A stretch of 64,000 bases of DNA from Bacillus sp. E(2018) (GCF_005503015.1 NZ_SCOL01000001.1:62001-126000), one strand, 5' to 3'. Numbered from the stretch's first letter, positions 42,905 to 52,762 are shown. The notes: generated by a model from the sequence alone, not told the origin. Numbers and translations: made by a program.

Positions 42905-44144
42905 ACAATTCTTTTTCCCTTCCAAATGGTTTTCTTAAGAAAAAGGCTATCACACTTATGATACATAATCCACTAGATGATAAGAGAAATAAAGAAGGAG
43001 CTCCTATATAGCTACCTATTATTCCTCCTGTTAGAGGGCCGACTAAACTTGAAAACATCATGATACTTCCAATCGTTCCAAGAGTCCGCCCGCTCATTTC
43101 AACAGGGGTATCTTGCAACACCGTGGATTGAAATGGAATAAAGACGAAGCCAGCTCCTAAAGAGCCAAGGCAAGCAAGAAGGGAGGCCCATATAAAAGGA
43201 TAGGGTGTTTGAAGCTGAGTGAATAAAGCAATGGTTCCAAAGCCAAGACCTAATATGAAACAGCCAGCAATCATACTATTAACTGGTCTTTTTATTTGGA
43301 TTTTACTAAGTATAAGACCTGCAATTATAAAGCCTCCACCAGAAGCGGCCATTACTGTTCCAATAAGACTAGAAGAGACTTCTTTAAGCTCCCTAAATAA
43401 TAGGACGAACTGTGAGTCGGCCATCTGTAGAACAAACATCATCACTGCCATCAAAATGATGCCATAGAAGATAAAGGGAACCGATTTTATATAAGCGAAA
43501 CCTTCTTTTAATTCTTGTAGAATGCTTTGCTTTTGTTTTTTTACCGTTCCATTCTTAGAGTGGTGAATATTGTGACTGATTGGTAATTTGATGAGTATAA
43601 AAGCAGATAAGAAAAAAGAGAGGGAATCAATGATAAAGATGATTTGAATATCCCATATTGCAAGAAGAAAACCACTTAAAGCAGGTCCGATAATTTTTGT
43701 ACCGTTTTCAATCAATGAACTAATAGACGCTGCTTGTTGCATGTGGTGATTTGGAACAATTTCTTTTAACTTTCCGTTTTTAGCAGGAGTGAAAATAGAA
43801 GAACAAGTGCCGAGTAAAAATAATAGCGTATAAATATGCCATAAATTTTCTGCGAAAACCAATCCCATGATGATGAAGCCTCTTGCAACATCCGAAGCAA
43901 TCATGATGTATTTTCTTTCAAGGCGATCAGCGAAAACTCCTGAGAGGGGACCTAATACAGTCATGGGAATAGCAAGGGACAATACGATCAAAGATACTTC
44001 AAGTGGTGTAGCGTTCCATTTTAGCCCAACAAGTGTGAAAACAGCTAACAGTGACAGCCAGTCACCAAGGTTCGAGATTAATTGAGAAGAAATTAATAAT
44101 CGGTAAGGTTTATTCTTAAAAAGTTTGTTTGAAGAATGTTCCAA
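42864..44144 (-). CDS. MFS multidrug-type exporter
   Basis: 426-aa, twelve-helix protein of the MFS_3/macrolide-efflux-like class (LISSQLISNLGDWLSLLAVF, GPLSGVFADRLERKYIMIAS as motif A, LGTCSSIFTPAKNGKLKEIV). The TTG at 44144 is chosen because AGGAG is 8 bases upstream; earlier in-frame starts fall inside the operator. It forms an operon with the overlapping TetR gene. Substrate unknown. Confidence 0.86.
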   Translation of the reverse strand: MEHSSNKLFKNKPYRLLISSQLISNLGDWLSLLAVFTLVGLKWNATPLEVSLIVLSLAIPMTVLGPLSGVFADRLERKYIMIASDVARGFIIMGLVFAENLWHIYTLLFLLGTCSSIFTPAKNGKLKEIVPNHHMQQAASISSLIENGTKIIGPALSGFLLAIWDIQIIFIIDSLSFFLSAFILIKLPISHNIHHSKNGTVKKQKQSILQELKEGFAYIKSVPFIFYGIILMAVMMFVLQMADSQFVLLFRELKEVSSSLIGTVMAASGGGFIIAGLILSKIQIKRPVNSMIAGCFILGLGFGTIALFTQLQTPYPFIWASLLACLGSLGAGFVFIPFQSTVLQDTPVEMSGRTLGTIGSIMMFSSLVGPLTGGIIGSYIGAPSLFLLSSSGLCIISVIAFFLRKPFGREKELYVTQSNREPQRAT

Positions 44145-44161
44145 ATCATCAGCTCCTATTA

Positions 44162-44205
44162 TTATAATGACATCCATGTCATTATAATAACTGACACTTA
44201 TGTCA
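44162..44205 (-). promoter_or_regulatory. Tandem TetR operators overlapping the promoter
   Basis: The first operator is a perfect palindrome with 12-base arms TTATAATGACAT (44162-44173 and 44176-44187) around CC. The second, 44192-44205, is TGACACTTATGTCA. Both contain TGACA-N4-TGTCA, 24 bases apart. A minus-strand TATAAT lies within the first, so binding would block transcription of the exporter-tetR operon. Confidence 0.82.
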
Positions 44206-44230
44206 TTTTACAACGAAAAGATTTCGACAA

Positions 44231-44262
44231 ATTAAAAACCTTCCATTGCTAGAATGGAAGGT
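44231..44262 (-). terminator. Terminator of pckA
   Basis: ACCTTCCATT (44238-44247) and AATGGAAGGT (44253-44262) are perfect arms, with TTTTTAATTT following on the minus strand. Confidence 0.9.
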
Positions 44263-44276
44263 CATTATTTAGTGTA

Positions 44277-45860
44277 TTAAACGAGCGGTCCAGCTTGAGA
44301 GATCTCAGCTGAAACAGAATTGAATTTTTCGAAGTTGGTATTAAATTGGCTGGCTAGCTCTTTGGCTTTAACATCATAAGCATCTTGATCTTTCCACGTT
44401 TTCTTCGGTTGAAGAACTTGATCTGGTACACCAGGGCAATGTGTAGGAATATGAAGTCCAAATATAGGATCTACGACTGTTTCAACAGAAGCAAGTTCAC
44501 CTTCTAAAGCAGCCTGCACCATAGCACGTGTATGACCTAGATTCATACGGCTTCCAATGCCGTATTCTCCACCAGACCAACCTGTGTTAACAAGATATAC
44601 TTGAACGTTGTGCTGATCGATTTTCTTACCGAGCATCTCAGCATAAACGGTAGCAGGGAGTGGCAGGAATGGTGCACCAAAACATGTTGAGAACGTAGCT
44701 TGTGGTGATGTTACGCCTCTTTCAGTTCCTGCAAGTTTGCTCGTATACCCTGATAAGAAGTGATACATCGCTTGTTCTTTAGTCAGTTTGCTGATTGGAG
44801 GAAGCACGCCGAATGCATCAGCTGTTAAGAAGATGATCGTGTTCGGGTGTCCTGCAACACTTGGTTGAATAATATTTGGAATAGCATCAACAGGATACGC
44901 AGCGCGTGTGTTTTCTGTTAGTGAAGAATCTTTATAGTCAGCTTCTCTCGTTACTGGGTCGATCATAACATTCTCTAAAACGCTTCCAAATCGTATCGCA
45001 TTCCAGATCTGTGGTTCTTTTTCTTTCGATAGATCGATTGTTTTAGCATAACATCCACCTTCAATATTGAAGACGCCAGTGTTAGCCCAACCATGCTCAT
45101 CATCCCCAATCAAGCGGCGATTCGGATCAGCTGATAAAGTAGTTTTTCCAGTTCCAGATAGTCCAAAGAATAAAGCTACATCTCCTTCATTCCCAACATT
45201 TGCTGAACAGTGCATAGATAGGATGCCTTTTTCAGGAAGAATGTAGTTCATAACAGAGAATACAGATTTTTTAATTTCACCTGCATATTCAGTTCCACCG
45301 ATCAGAACAATTTTCTTCTCGAAAGAAACAATAATAAACGTTTCAGAGTTTGTTCCATCTTCAGCAGGATTTGCTTGGAATCCTGGTGCTGAAATCACTG
45401 TGAATTGAGATTCATGAGAACCTAGCTCATCGTGGTTCGGGCGCACAAACATTTGGTGAGCAAAAAGGTTATGCCATGCATACTCATTAACGACTTGGAT
45501 AGGAAGGCGATACTCGCGGTCTGCACCAGCAAAGCCTTTAAACACGAATAATTCTTCTTTATTCCCTAAGTATTGGAGAACTTTTTTGTATAATTTATCA
45601 AAGTTTTCTGGTGAAAATGGCTTATTAACCTTTCCCCAATCGATGGAGTCTTTAATGGAAGCATCTTCAACAATAAATTTATCCTCAGGGGAACGGCCTG
45701 TATATTTCCCCGTTGTAGCTTGAAGTGCTCCTGTGGATGTAAGGATGCCCTCGTTGCGCTGAAGAGATTTTTCTACTAAAACCGGAACAGGTAAGTTCTG
45801 GTGAGTTGTTTCACGGGTCACAAGCTCGTTTAAGGTTGTCGTAAATTCCAAAGTATTCAT
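44277..45860 (-). CDS. pckA: Phosphoenolpyruvate carboxykinase (ATP)
   Basis: Gluconeogenic enzyme converting oxaloacetate to phosphoenolpyruvate. 527 aa from ATG 45860 (MNTLEFTT), equal to the usual length. Signatures: [29 protein letters not shown]-loop [35 protein letters not shown] (20 residues) and [15 protein letters not shown] region. An in-frame ATG at 45875 is nearer AAAGG but would lengthen the protein against the family. Next to metK, as in B. subtilis. Confidence 0.95.
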   Translation of the reverse strand: MNTLEFTTTLNELVTRETTHQNLPVPVLVEKSLQRNEGILTSTGALQATTGKYTGRSPEDKFIVEDASIKDSIDWGKVNKPFSPENFDKLYKKVLQYLGNKEELFVFKGFAGADREYRLPIQVVNEYAWHNLFAHQMFVRPNHDELGSHESQFTVISAPGFQANPAEDGTNSETFIIVSFEKKIVLIGGTEYAGEIKKSVFSVMNYILPEKGILSMHCSANVGNEGDVALFFGLSGTGKTTLSADPNRRLIGDDEHGWANTGVFNIEGGCYAKTIDLSKEKEPQIWNAIRFGSVLENVMIDPVTREADYKDSSLTENTRAAYPVDAIPNIIQPSVAGHPNTIIFLTADAFGVLPPISKLTKEQAMYHFLSGYTSKLAGTERGVTSPQATFSTCFGAPFLPLPATVYAEMLGKKIDQHNVQVYLVNTGWSGGEYGIGSRMNLGHTRAMVQAALEGELASVETVVDPIFGLHIPTHCPGVPDQVLQPKKTWKDQDAYDVKAKELASQFNTNFEKFNSVSAEISQAGPLV

Positions 45861-46012
45861 ATGAGACAGTACCATCCTTTATCCTAGAGTGATATATTCG
45901 AAAATTAGTATAACACATTGAATTAAATAATGTATACTATTTTATGAAAGTGCATCAAAAAAGTTCTTACTTCCTAAAAAAAGAACAAAATTATGTAAAT
46001 TATCCATCTTAT

Positions 46013-46027
46013 TTAAAACGCTTTCAT
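46013..46027. promoter_or_regulatory. cre-like element in the pckA/metK divergent region
   Basis: TTAAAACGCTTTCAT; its complement ATGAAAGCGTTTTAA matches the cre consensus except at the conserved C near the end. pckA is glucose-repressed in bacilli, though via CcpN in B. subtilis. Weak call. Confidence 0.35.
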
Positions 46028-46076
46028 TCTATAGAATATAATACTCTAATCTTATTGCTATTCATAGGGTTTTCTA

Positions 46077-46105
46077 TTGACAGAGAGTGATCATTACGCT
46101 ATCAT
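46077..46105 (+). promoter_or_regulatory. metK promoter
   Basis: TTGACA (46077-46082), 17-base spacer, TATCAT (46100-46105), ending 16 bases before the SAM riboswitch P1. Confidence 0.85.
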
Positions 46106-46121
46106 ATTTCGAGAACGGCTA

Positions 46122-46252
46122 CTCTTATTCTGAGTAGGTGGAGGGACAGGCCCTATGAAACCCAGCAACCGACATGAAAGTGGTAAATATAACGCCACTG
46201 GAAATGAAAAGGTGCTAACCTGCAAGGTGAAAATAACCTTGGACAATAAGAG
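46122..46252 (+). ncRNA. SAM-I (S-box) riboswitch
   Basis: P1 CTCTTATT (46122-46129) pairs with AATAAGAG (46245-46252). The conserved S-box core GAGGGACAGGCCCTATGAAA followed by CCCAGCAACC is present, then GGTGCTAACCTGCAAGG. SAM binding favours the downstream terminator, so metK is shut off when its product is abundant. Confidence 0.96.
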
Positions 46253-46277
46253 GTTGAAGGCATTATGGTTTTTGAAA

Positions 46278-46322
46278 CCTTTTCCCTCGTGAATGTATGT
46301 GAAACAGGGAAGGGCTTTTTTT
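46278..46322 (+). terminator. SAM riboswitch terminator
   Basis: CCTTTTCCCT (46278-46287) pairs with AGGGAAGGG (46306-46314) across a long loop, then CTTTTTTT. Confidence 0.85.
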
Positions 46323-46415
46323 ATGCCTTTTTCAGGTTAAGAACATAAACTGTGTAAAATAGATAAGAATAAAGTACCGTATCATACTGAAAGCAGTTAA
46401 AGGGAGGATATTAAC

Positions 46416-47621
46416 TTGTCCAAAAAAGTTAGTCGTCGTTTATTTACATCAGAATCCGTTACAGAAGGCCATCCAGATAAGATCTGTGATCAGATCTCAG
46501 ATGCGATTCTAGATGAAATTTTAGCTAATGATGCAAATGCTCGTGTAGCATGTGAAACATCTGTAACTACAGGTCTTGTACTTGTTGCAGGTGAGATCAC
46601 AACTTCTACTTACGTAGATATCCCAAAAGTTGTACGTGAGACAATTAAAGAAATCGGTTATGACCGTGCAAAATATGGTTTCGATTCTGAAACGTGTGCA
46701 GTATTAACTTCTATCGATGAGCAATCTGCTGATATCGCGATGGGTGTTGACCAAGCTCTTGAAGCAAGAGAAGGTTCTATGACAGATGCTGAAATCGAAG
46801 CAATCGGTGCAGGTGACCAAGGTCTAATGTTCGGATTTGCGTGTAACGAAACAGAAGAGCTTATGCCTCTTCCAATCTCATTAGCTCATAAATTATCTCG
46901 TCGTCTTACAGAAGTTCGTAAGACTGAAGAGATTCCATACTTACGTCCAGATGGAAAAACTCAAGTAACTGTTGAGTATGATGAGAACGATAAGCCTGTT
47001 CGTATCGATACAATCGTCATTTCTACACAGCACCACCCTGAGAACACGCTTGAAGAAATTCAAAAAGACATCAAAGAAAAAGTAATCATGCCGGTTGTTC
47101 CTGCTGAGTTGATCGACGAGAACACAAAATACTTCATCAATCCAACGGGTCGTTTCGTAATCGGTGGACCTCAAGGTGACGCAGGTCTGACTGGCCGTAA
47201 GATCATCGTTGATACTTACGGTGGATATGCTCGTCATGGTGGCGGTGCATTCTCTGGTAAGGACGCAACTAAAGTTGACCGTTCTGCTGCATACGCTGCT
47301 CGTTATGTTGCGAAGAATATCGTAGCATCAGGTCTTGCAGATAAAGTTGAAGTACAACTTGCTTACGCAATCGGTGTAGCTCAACCAGTATCGATCGCTG
47401 TAAACACATTTGAAACAGGTAAAGTTTCTGAAGAAGTTCTTGTAGAACTTGTTCGCAACAACTTTGACCTTCGTCCGGCTGGAATCATTAAGATGCTTGA
47501 TCTTCGCCGTCCGATCTACAAGCAAACTGCTGCATACGGTCACTTTGGACGTACTGATATCAACCTTCCTTGGGAGAATACTGATAAAGCTGCAGAGCTT
47601 AAGAAACAAGCGAATATTTAA
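46416..47621 (+). CDS. metK: S-adenosylmethionine synthetase
   Basis: Makes SAM from methionine and ATP. 401 aa with family signatures [52 protein letters not shown] (20 residues) and [22 protein letters not shown] 46416 follows GGGAGGA. Under SAM-riboswitch control and followed by a strong terminator. B. subtilis has asnB next; here it is absent. Confidence 0.97.
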   Translation: MSKKVSRRLFTSESVTEGHPDKICDQISDAILDEILANDANARVACETSVTTGLVLVAGEITTSTYVDIPKVVRETIKEIGYDRAKYGFDSETCAVLTSIDEQSADIAMGVDQALEAREGSMTDAEIEAIGAGDQGLMFGFACNETEELMPLPISLAHKLSRRLTEVRKTEEIPYLRPDGKTQVTVEYDENDKPVRIDTIVISTQHHPENTLEEIQKDIKEKVIMPVVPAELIDENTKYFINPTGRFVIGGPQGDAGLTGRKIIVDTYGGYARHGGGAFSGKDATKVDRSAAYAARYVAKNIVASGLADKVEVQLAYAIGVAQPVSIAVNTFETGKVSEEVLVELVRNNFDLRPAGIIKMLDLRRPIYKQTAAYGHFGRTDINLPWENTDKAAELKKQANI

Positions 47622-47630
47622 TGATATCTT

Positions 47631-47665
47631 AAAGCAGACTTCCTTATGGAAGTCTGCTTTTTTGT
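47631..47665 (+). terminator. metK terminator
   Basis: AAAGCAGACTTCC (47631-47643) and GGAAGTCTGCTTT (47648-47660) are perfect arms with a TTAT loop, then T-run. Confidence 0.93.
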
Positions 47666-47774
47666 AGTGATCTGTCAGTTTAGGAAGATCTTTAAAATTA
47701 ATCAGAAGTTTTACGGGAAAATGTATCTACCTTATTTAAGGATATAATTGTGATTACCTCGTATAAAATTCTTG

Positions 47775-47823
47775 GTGTCCCTCTGATACACATTTGAACG
47801 ACTAATGTTTATCAGGGGGATAC
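47775..47823. repeat. Long imperfect inverted repeat
   Basis: Twenty-base arms at 47775-47794 and 47804-47823 pair at 17 positions around a 9-base loop (arms GTGTCCCTCTGATACACATT and its near-complement). No T-run follows on either side. It lies between the metK terminator and the glycosyltransferase terminator. Purpose unknown. Confidence 0.7.
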
Positions 47824-47829
47824 AAAAAC

Positions 47830-47867
47830 TAAAAAAGAGGGATATCTTAATATTGAGGTATCCTCTT
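47830..47867 (-). terminator. Terminator of the glycosyltransferase gene
   Basis: AAGAGGGATATC (47835-47846) pairs with GGTATCCTCTT (47857-47867), imperfectly at the top. A T-run follows on the minus strand. Confidence 0.75.
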
Positions 47868-47895
47868 ATTTTCTTATCTTATTATCCTGCGCCTG

Positions 47896-49056
47896 CTACG
47901 CAATGATCGTTTTAGTTTTATTCTTCTTCGTATAAATAACTTCCTCATACTGCATCAAAAGATTCCCAAAAATAGATGACCAAGAATTTGTCATCGCGTA
48001 ATTTCTTGCTTTTATTTTCATAGAACCTAAGAGCATTGGATCTTCCATAATAGAAACGATATTTTGGATGAATGAATCAGGTTCTCTAGCTTTGCAGATT
48101 CGACCCGTAACACCGTCTTGAACAATTTCAGCTACTCCCCCTGAATCCGATACGATGGCAGGTAATCCAGATGCAGCCGCTTCTAGAACAACATTGCCAA
48201 ACGTTTCTGTAGAAGAGGGGAAGACGAAAAGATCGGCAGAAGCATAAACACGTGCAAGCTCTTCTCCGGATAGATAACCTGTACAGGTTACATTTGAATG
48301 CTTTTTTTCCCATTGATCAACAACGTTTCGACTAGGGCCATCGCCGACAATTAACCAATGTACACTCTCTTTTAAAGAAGAAGGTAACTTGTTTATCATA
48401 TCTTGTAATACATCTAGGTCCTTCTCTGGTGCAAGTCTTCCGACAAACAAAAAGATATACTTCTGTATAATGTTATATTTTTCTCTGACAGAGTAATCAC
48501 GATATTGAGGTGTGAACATATCACAGTCAACTCCTCTTGACCATATTTCAACATTTGTAAAGCTTTTTGAGTACAAAACATTTCTCGTTTCTTCACTCGG
48601 AACAAAGATTTTTTCAAACGGTCTATGAAACCATTGTAGATAGCGCCAAAGTAAGGGAAGTAATATATCAAGATGGTAGTGTACAAGATAGCGGTCGAAA
48701 TGTGTGTGATAAGAAGCGACCATGGGAATCTTTTCTTTCTTCCCATATCTCATTCCAAATAGTCCGATGTTAAAAGGTGTAGCAACGTGAAGGAGGTCTG
48801 GCTTAAATTTGTCCAGTTCGCCATTCATTGCTCGCAAATGGGGAATGGCGAGCCTGCACTCGGGGTATAAAAAGAGTGGCAGGCTTTTCATTGCATAATA
48901 TTGTTCTTATTCTGTTTTGAGGCTCACTTCAAACGAGGGCATGATTACTTTATAGTCAACTTCATTTGTTTCTAAATAACTTGTAAATCTTTTTAATGTA
49001 CGAGCAACACCATTAACTTGCGGGTGGAACGTATCAGAAAAAAGGGCAAGCTTCAT
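47896..49056 (-). pseudogene. GT4 glycosyltransferase gene interrupted by an in-frame stop
   Basis: The frame from ATG 49056 (AAAGGAGATGAAG upstream) encodes KLALFSDTFHPQVNGVARTL, the canonical N-terminus of GT4 enzymes, up to SLKTE. It then meets TAA at 48907-48909 (codon 50) and resumes in the same frame with EQYYAMKSLPLFLYPECRLA. The remainder is intact: HVATPFNIGLFGMRYGKK, ASYHTHFDRYL, FVGRLAPEKDL and the nucleotide-sugar site PSSTETFGNVVLEAAASGLP. A 331-aa product could start at ATG 48891, but it has no ribosome binding site and lacks the N-terminal strand of the Rossmann fold. It adjoins a PAP2 phosphatase; the product was probably a glycolipid or wall glycan enzyme. Confidence 0.85.
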
Positions 49057-49070
49057 TTCTTCATCTCCTT

Positions 49071-49622
49071 TTATAAGAAGTAAGGCAAGATAAAGCTATT
49101 TACTAGAAATAAAGAAAAGAAGCTGGAGCTGATGCCTAGAATCATCCCTGCAAGTACATCAGATGGATAGTGAAGGCCTAAGTACATACGGGAGATAGCG
49201 ACCAAAAGGGCTGCAACCAATAAAAAGATACCGATAAAAGGATTCAATAGTATTAAAGGCGTGACGATTGAAAATACAGCAGTTGTATGACCTGACGGAA
49301 ATGAATGATCTTTTAATGGATTTTCGCCGATGTTTGTATCTGGAAGACTTAAATAAGGTCTCTTTCTCGGATACATCTTTTTAGAGATCGCAACTGGAAT
49401 GTGGCTGATCAATAATGACAGCATACAAACGATGCCCCATGACTTTAAATGCATAGGGAGAAATAACAGAAGCAGAAGACTGGTTGATATAGTGGCTGTA
49501 GCACCACCAAGATGTGTCCACAAGTGAAAGAAATGATCCATTGAATTTCTGTGCAGTCTTCCATTAATAAGCCGGAAAAATGTACACTCTTTTTCATAAA
49601 GCCAATCGATTACTTTTGTCAT
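49071..49622 (-). CDS. PAP2-family phosphatase
   Basis: 183-aa, five- or six-helix lipid phosphatase, possibly acting on undecaprenyl pyrophosphate or phosphatidate. All three motifs are present: KKMYPRKRP (KX6RP), PSGHTTAVFS and SRMYLGLHYPSDVLAG (SRX5HX3D). ATG 49622 follows AAGGGGGA. It lies 14 bases before the glycosyltransferase start, so the pair formed one operon. Confidence 0.9.
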   Translation of the reverse strand: MTKVIDWLYEKECTFFRLINGRLHRNSMDHFFHLWTHLGGATATISTSLLLLLFLPMHLKSWGIVCMLSLLISHIPVAISKKMYPRKRPYLSLPDTNIGENPLKDHSFPSGHTTAVFSIVTPLILLNPFIGIFLLVAALLVAISRMYLGLHYPSDVLAGMILGISSSFFSLFLVNSFILPYFL

Positions 49623-49822
49623 GAAATATCCCCCTTATCTTTTTTTGTTGATACTATAATAATAAAACGCAATTGTAAGGGGAACATGAAGACAGTATGA
49701 ATTAATTATAAAAATCCAACAAAAAGAACTGATGACTTATCCCATCTAGAAATCACGTAACAAGGACAACTGTGTTAAAATTATACGCAAAACAGCATGA
49801 AAGATATTGAGGTGGAAAGAAT

Positions 49823-50194
49823 ATGTACTCTGGTATTCATCATGTATCACTACTTGTTACAGATATTGAACGATCTATCCGTTTTTATGAAGAAATTTTA
49901 GGATTTGAAAAAAATAAAAAACGCCCGCAATTTGATTTTCCAGGCGTTTGGTATGATATCGGTGACACACAGCTTCATTTAATTGTCCATCCTGAGGGTA
50001 AGGCAAAAAGAAATACGACAGAGATTGATAGCAGAGATGGTCATTTTGCTGTAAGAGTTACAGAGATGGACAAGCTATTAAAAACATTAGATGCTCATGA
50101 CATTCCTTATGTTAATAAACCAACAAATAAAACAGAGTGGCACCAAGTTTTTGTGAGTGACCCTGATGGTAACTTGATTGAGTTTAACGTTTAG
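49823..50194 (+). CDS. VOC-family (glyoxalase-like) protein
   Basis: 123 aa, two beta-alpha-beta-beta-beta modules. Metal-type ligands appear in GIHHVSLLVTD (His), DTQLHLIVHP, GHFAVRVTEM (His) and DPDGNLIEFN (Glu). GAGGTGG precedes ATG 49823. Could be a glyoxalase, dioxygenase or resistance protein; not assignable further. Its end overlaps ytoA by 11 bases. Confidence 0.85.
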   Translation: MYSGIHHVSLLVTDIERSIRFYEEILGFEKNKKRPQFDFPGVWYDIGDTQLHLIVHPEGKAKRNTTEIDSRDGHFAVRVTEMDKLLKTLDAHDIPYVNKPTNKTEWHQVFVSDPDGNLIEFNV

Positions 50195-50702
50195 GCTGTA
50201 ATGATTTATAATACTGTCCTTTCTCGTAATATTCACGACGGATTCGATTCATATCCTTAATATCTTCTTCTGTTAATTCTCTGATCACCTTAGCTGGTCG
50301 GCCGAAAGCTAGGGTGTTCGGCGGTATCTTTTTTCCCGGTGGAACAAGACTTCCTGCGCCTATAAAAGCTCCTTCTCCGATGTGAGCTCCATCGAGCACG
50401 AGTGAACCCATTCCGATCAATGCGTTCTCTTCAACGACACAACTATGTAAGATCACGCTATGCCCTACGGTAACTCCGTCTTTTAAATGAAGAGGGCGGT
50501 TCGGGCTTTGATGAAGAACGGAATTATCTTGTACGTTTACATAGTTTCCGATGATAGTCGGGGAAACATCTCCTCTTATGGATGTATTAAACCAGATTGA
50601 AGAATATTCACCAATCTGAACATCGCCCGTAATGGTAACATAGTCTGCAATAAAGGCAGTTTCTGAAATCTTAGGTTGTTTATCTCCAAATGGATAGATC
50701 AT
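50184..50702 (-). CDS. ytoA: Gamma-carbonic-anhydrase-like hexapeptide protein YtoA
   Basis: 172-aa left-handed beta-helix trimer protein. Hexapeptide repeats run from ADYVTITGDVQIGEYSSIWF onward. Putative zinc histidines lie in SVLHQSPNRPLHL, VTVGHSVILHSC. Family members are carbonic anhydrases or acyl-transferase relatives; activity unverified. Convergent with the VOC gene. Confidence 0.9.
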   Translation of the reverse strand: MIYPFGDKQPKISETAFIADYVTITGDVQIGEYSSIWFNTSIRGDVSPTIIGNYVNVQDNSVLHQSPNRPLHLKDGVTVGHSVILHSCVVEENALIGMGSLVLDGAHIGEGAFIGAGSLVPPGKKIPPNTLAFGRPAKVIRELTEEDIKDMNRIRREYYEKGQYYKSLQPKR

Positions 50703-50783
50703 GGTTACACACTCCTAATATCATTATTTATCTTACTACAGTTTAGCAAATCACCAAGTCTTATGAATAGAGAAGGTGGAGAA

Positions 50784-51572
50784 ATGTGGACATGGAAAAC
50801 AAAAAGAAATGCAATCGGAACAATCGTAGTCGTACATGGAGCAAACGAACATCACGGAAGGTATGATTGGGTTATCAAGCAACTGAACGAAGCAGGCCTG
50901 CATTGTGTTTCAGGCGATCTTCCTGGTCAAGGAACGACGACGAGAAGAAGAGGGCATATTGATGCGTTCGACGATTATATTCAAACGATCGAACAATGGT
51001 ATCTTGAAGCCGAGAAACTAGGTCTTCCAGTATATATTTTAGGTCATAGCATGGGTGGATTAGCTGTGATTAGAACCTTGATGGAAAAAAGGCTTACGGT
51101 TAAAGCGGTTATCTTATCCTCTCCTTGTTTAGGTTTAGTGCATTACCCATCAAAAGGTAAAGAAGCGGTTTCTGTTCTATTGAACAAACTCGCTCCGAGT
51201 GTAAGGTTAGCGACCAATTTACCTGAAGGCAGTGCTACGAGGAACGAAGAGATACGTATACGTGATAAAGAGGATAAGTTGATCGTTAAGAAAGTATCTG
51301 TCAGGTGGTATCGAGAGTTGATTGGTTCGATAAAACATGTTTTCGATCATTATAAAGATTTCCCAAATGTACCATTAATGCTTTTACAAGCGGGGGATGA
51401 TCGAATCGTTGACAAAATGAAAGTGAAGCAATGGTTTAACGCAGTGCAACTCGACGAAAAATGGTATAAAGAATTTCCATCACTATATCATGAAGTTTTA
51501 AACGAGCCTGAAAGAGATCTTGTATTTAATTATGTGAAAAAATTTCTTTTTCTGCATAGTGAAGTACATTAG
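50784..51572 (+). CDS. ytpA: Lysophospholipase-like hydrolase YtpA
   Basis: 262-aa alpha/beta hydrolase. B. subtilis YtpA makes the phospholipid antibiotic bacilysocin. GANEHHGRYDWVI, GDLPGQGTTTRRRGHIDAF, nucleophile elbow LGHSMGG, Asp in AGDDRIVDK and the final His in LYHEVLNEP are in place. ATG 50784 follows GAAGGTGGAG; the longer open frame to 50676 overlaps the ytoA promoter region. ytpB follows 39 bases later. Confidence 0.92.
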   Translation: MWTWKTKRNAIGTIVVVHGANEHHGRYDWVIKQLNEAGLHCVSGDLPGQGTTTRRRGHIDAFDDYIQTIEQWYLEAEKLGLPVYILGHSMGGLAVIRTLMEKRLTVKAVILSSPCLGLVHYPSKGKEAVSVLLNKLAPSVRLATNLPEGSATRNEEIRIRDKEDKLIVKKVSVRWYRELIGSIKHVFDHYKDFPNVPLMLLQAGDDRIVDKMKVKQWFNAVQLDEKWYKEFPSLYHEVLNEPERDLVFNYVKKFLFLHSEVH

Positions 51573-51611
51573 GGAAAAGGTAAGGAAGAAATAAACAAAA
51601 GGAGCCATCTT

Positions 51612-52682
51612 ATGAACAAAGTTCCAGTTCACCCTTGGGGATTGATGTATTCCGTTTATACACATATTTTTCCGGCCGTCAGTCATCTGCTAAAAACTTG
51701 GCATGATAGAGCCGAGAAGATTCCAAATCCTGAATTGAGAAAACAGGCAGTAAGCAGCATTTCTGATAAGATGTTTCACTGTGAAGGGGGAGCTATCCTT
51801 ACACTGCTAGCTGGGAAACATCGCAAAAAAGCCATCGAGTTTGTAGTGGCGTACCAAACGATCAGCGACTATTTAGATAATCTTTGTGACAGAAGCACTT
51901 CACTGAATGAGAAAGATTTTAGAGCTCTTCATGAGAGCATGTTTCATGCCTTATCTCCGGGCGCGGTTCCAACTAATTATTATCGTTATCGGGAAGAACA
52001 GGACGACGGTGGCTATTTAAATCAACTAGTTTATACGTGTCAAAACGTTTTATCAGAGATGAAAGCTTATCCCAATATCGCAAGTGAACTAATCGGACTT
52101 GCTTCGATCTATTGTGACTTGCAAGTACATAAACATGTAATCGTACAAGAGAGAGAGCCCCGCTTAATCAGTTGGTTCGGAGAGTATCAATCTGTTCTAC
52201 CGGATATTACTTGGTACGAATTTTCAGCTTGTGCAGGATCAACGCTCGGTATTTTTTGTTTAGTCAGCTATGCGTTTCAAGGAAATTTCACAAAAGAATC
52301 TGCTGCAATGATAAAAAAGGGATACTTTCCATGGCTGCAGGGTCTTCATATTCTTTTAGATTATTTTATTGATCAAAATGAAGACAAATTGGAAGGTGAT
52401 CTAAACTTTTGTACCTATTATAAGAATGATCAGCACATGCTTGAACGAATGGTTTATTTTGCGGAAAAAGCAGAGAAAAGCTGTGCGAACTTGCCTAACT
52501 CAAGGTTTCATCGCCTGATCCAAAAAGGTCTCTTAGGGATCTATCTCGCTGATCGAAAAGTGTCTGAGAGTCCTGGAATTAAAAAGATGGCAGCTAAGCT
52601 TGTTAAAGTTGGAGGAGCAACAAGTTACTTCTTCTATATAAATCGAAAATTATATCAAAGGTTAAAACCTTCTATCTCATAA
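51612..52682 (+). CDS. ytpB: Tetraprenyl-beta-curcumene synthase YtpB
   Basis: 356-aa C35 terpene cyclase (DUF2600) that makes sesquarterpenoids linked to spore and oxidant resistance in B. subtilis. The Asp-rich YQTISDYLDNLCDRSTS motif and FHCEGGAILTLLAGKHRKKA-type helix (split: CEGGAILTLLAG) are visible. AAAAGGAG precedes ATG 51612. Paired with ytpA, as in B. subtilis. Confidence 0.93.
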   Translation: MNKVPVHPWGLMYSVYTHIFPAVSHLLKTWHDRAEKIPNPELRKQAVSSISDKMFHCEGGAILTLLAGKHRKKAIEFVVAYQTISDYLDNLCDRSTSLNEKDFRALHESMFHALSPGAVPTNYYRYREEQDDGGYLNQLVYTCQNVLSEMKAYPNIASELIGLASIYCDLQVHKHVIVQEREPRLISWFGEYQSVLPDITWYEFSACAGSTLGIFCLVSYAFQGNFTKESAAMIKKGYFPWLQGLHILLDYFIDQNEDKLEGDLNFCTYYKNDQHMLERMVYFAEKAEKSCANLPNSRFHRLIQKGLLGIYLADRKVSESPGIKKMAAKLVKVGGATSYFFYINRKLYQRLKPSIS

Positions 52683-52762
52683 AAGAAATGCTGAGTCCAT
52701 GTGGTTCGCATTTAGCGAGGGTATGTGATGATAATAACTATCGCGTAATTTGTCGAGGATGT

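Noticed and set aside
47896..48891. Complete 331-aa glycosyltransferase starting at ATG 48891
   Set aside because: No ribosome binding site, and the conserved N-terminal 49 codons lie upstream in the same frame behind a stop.
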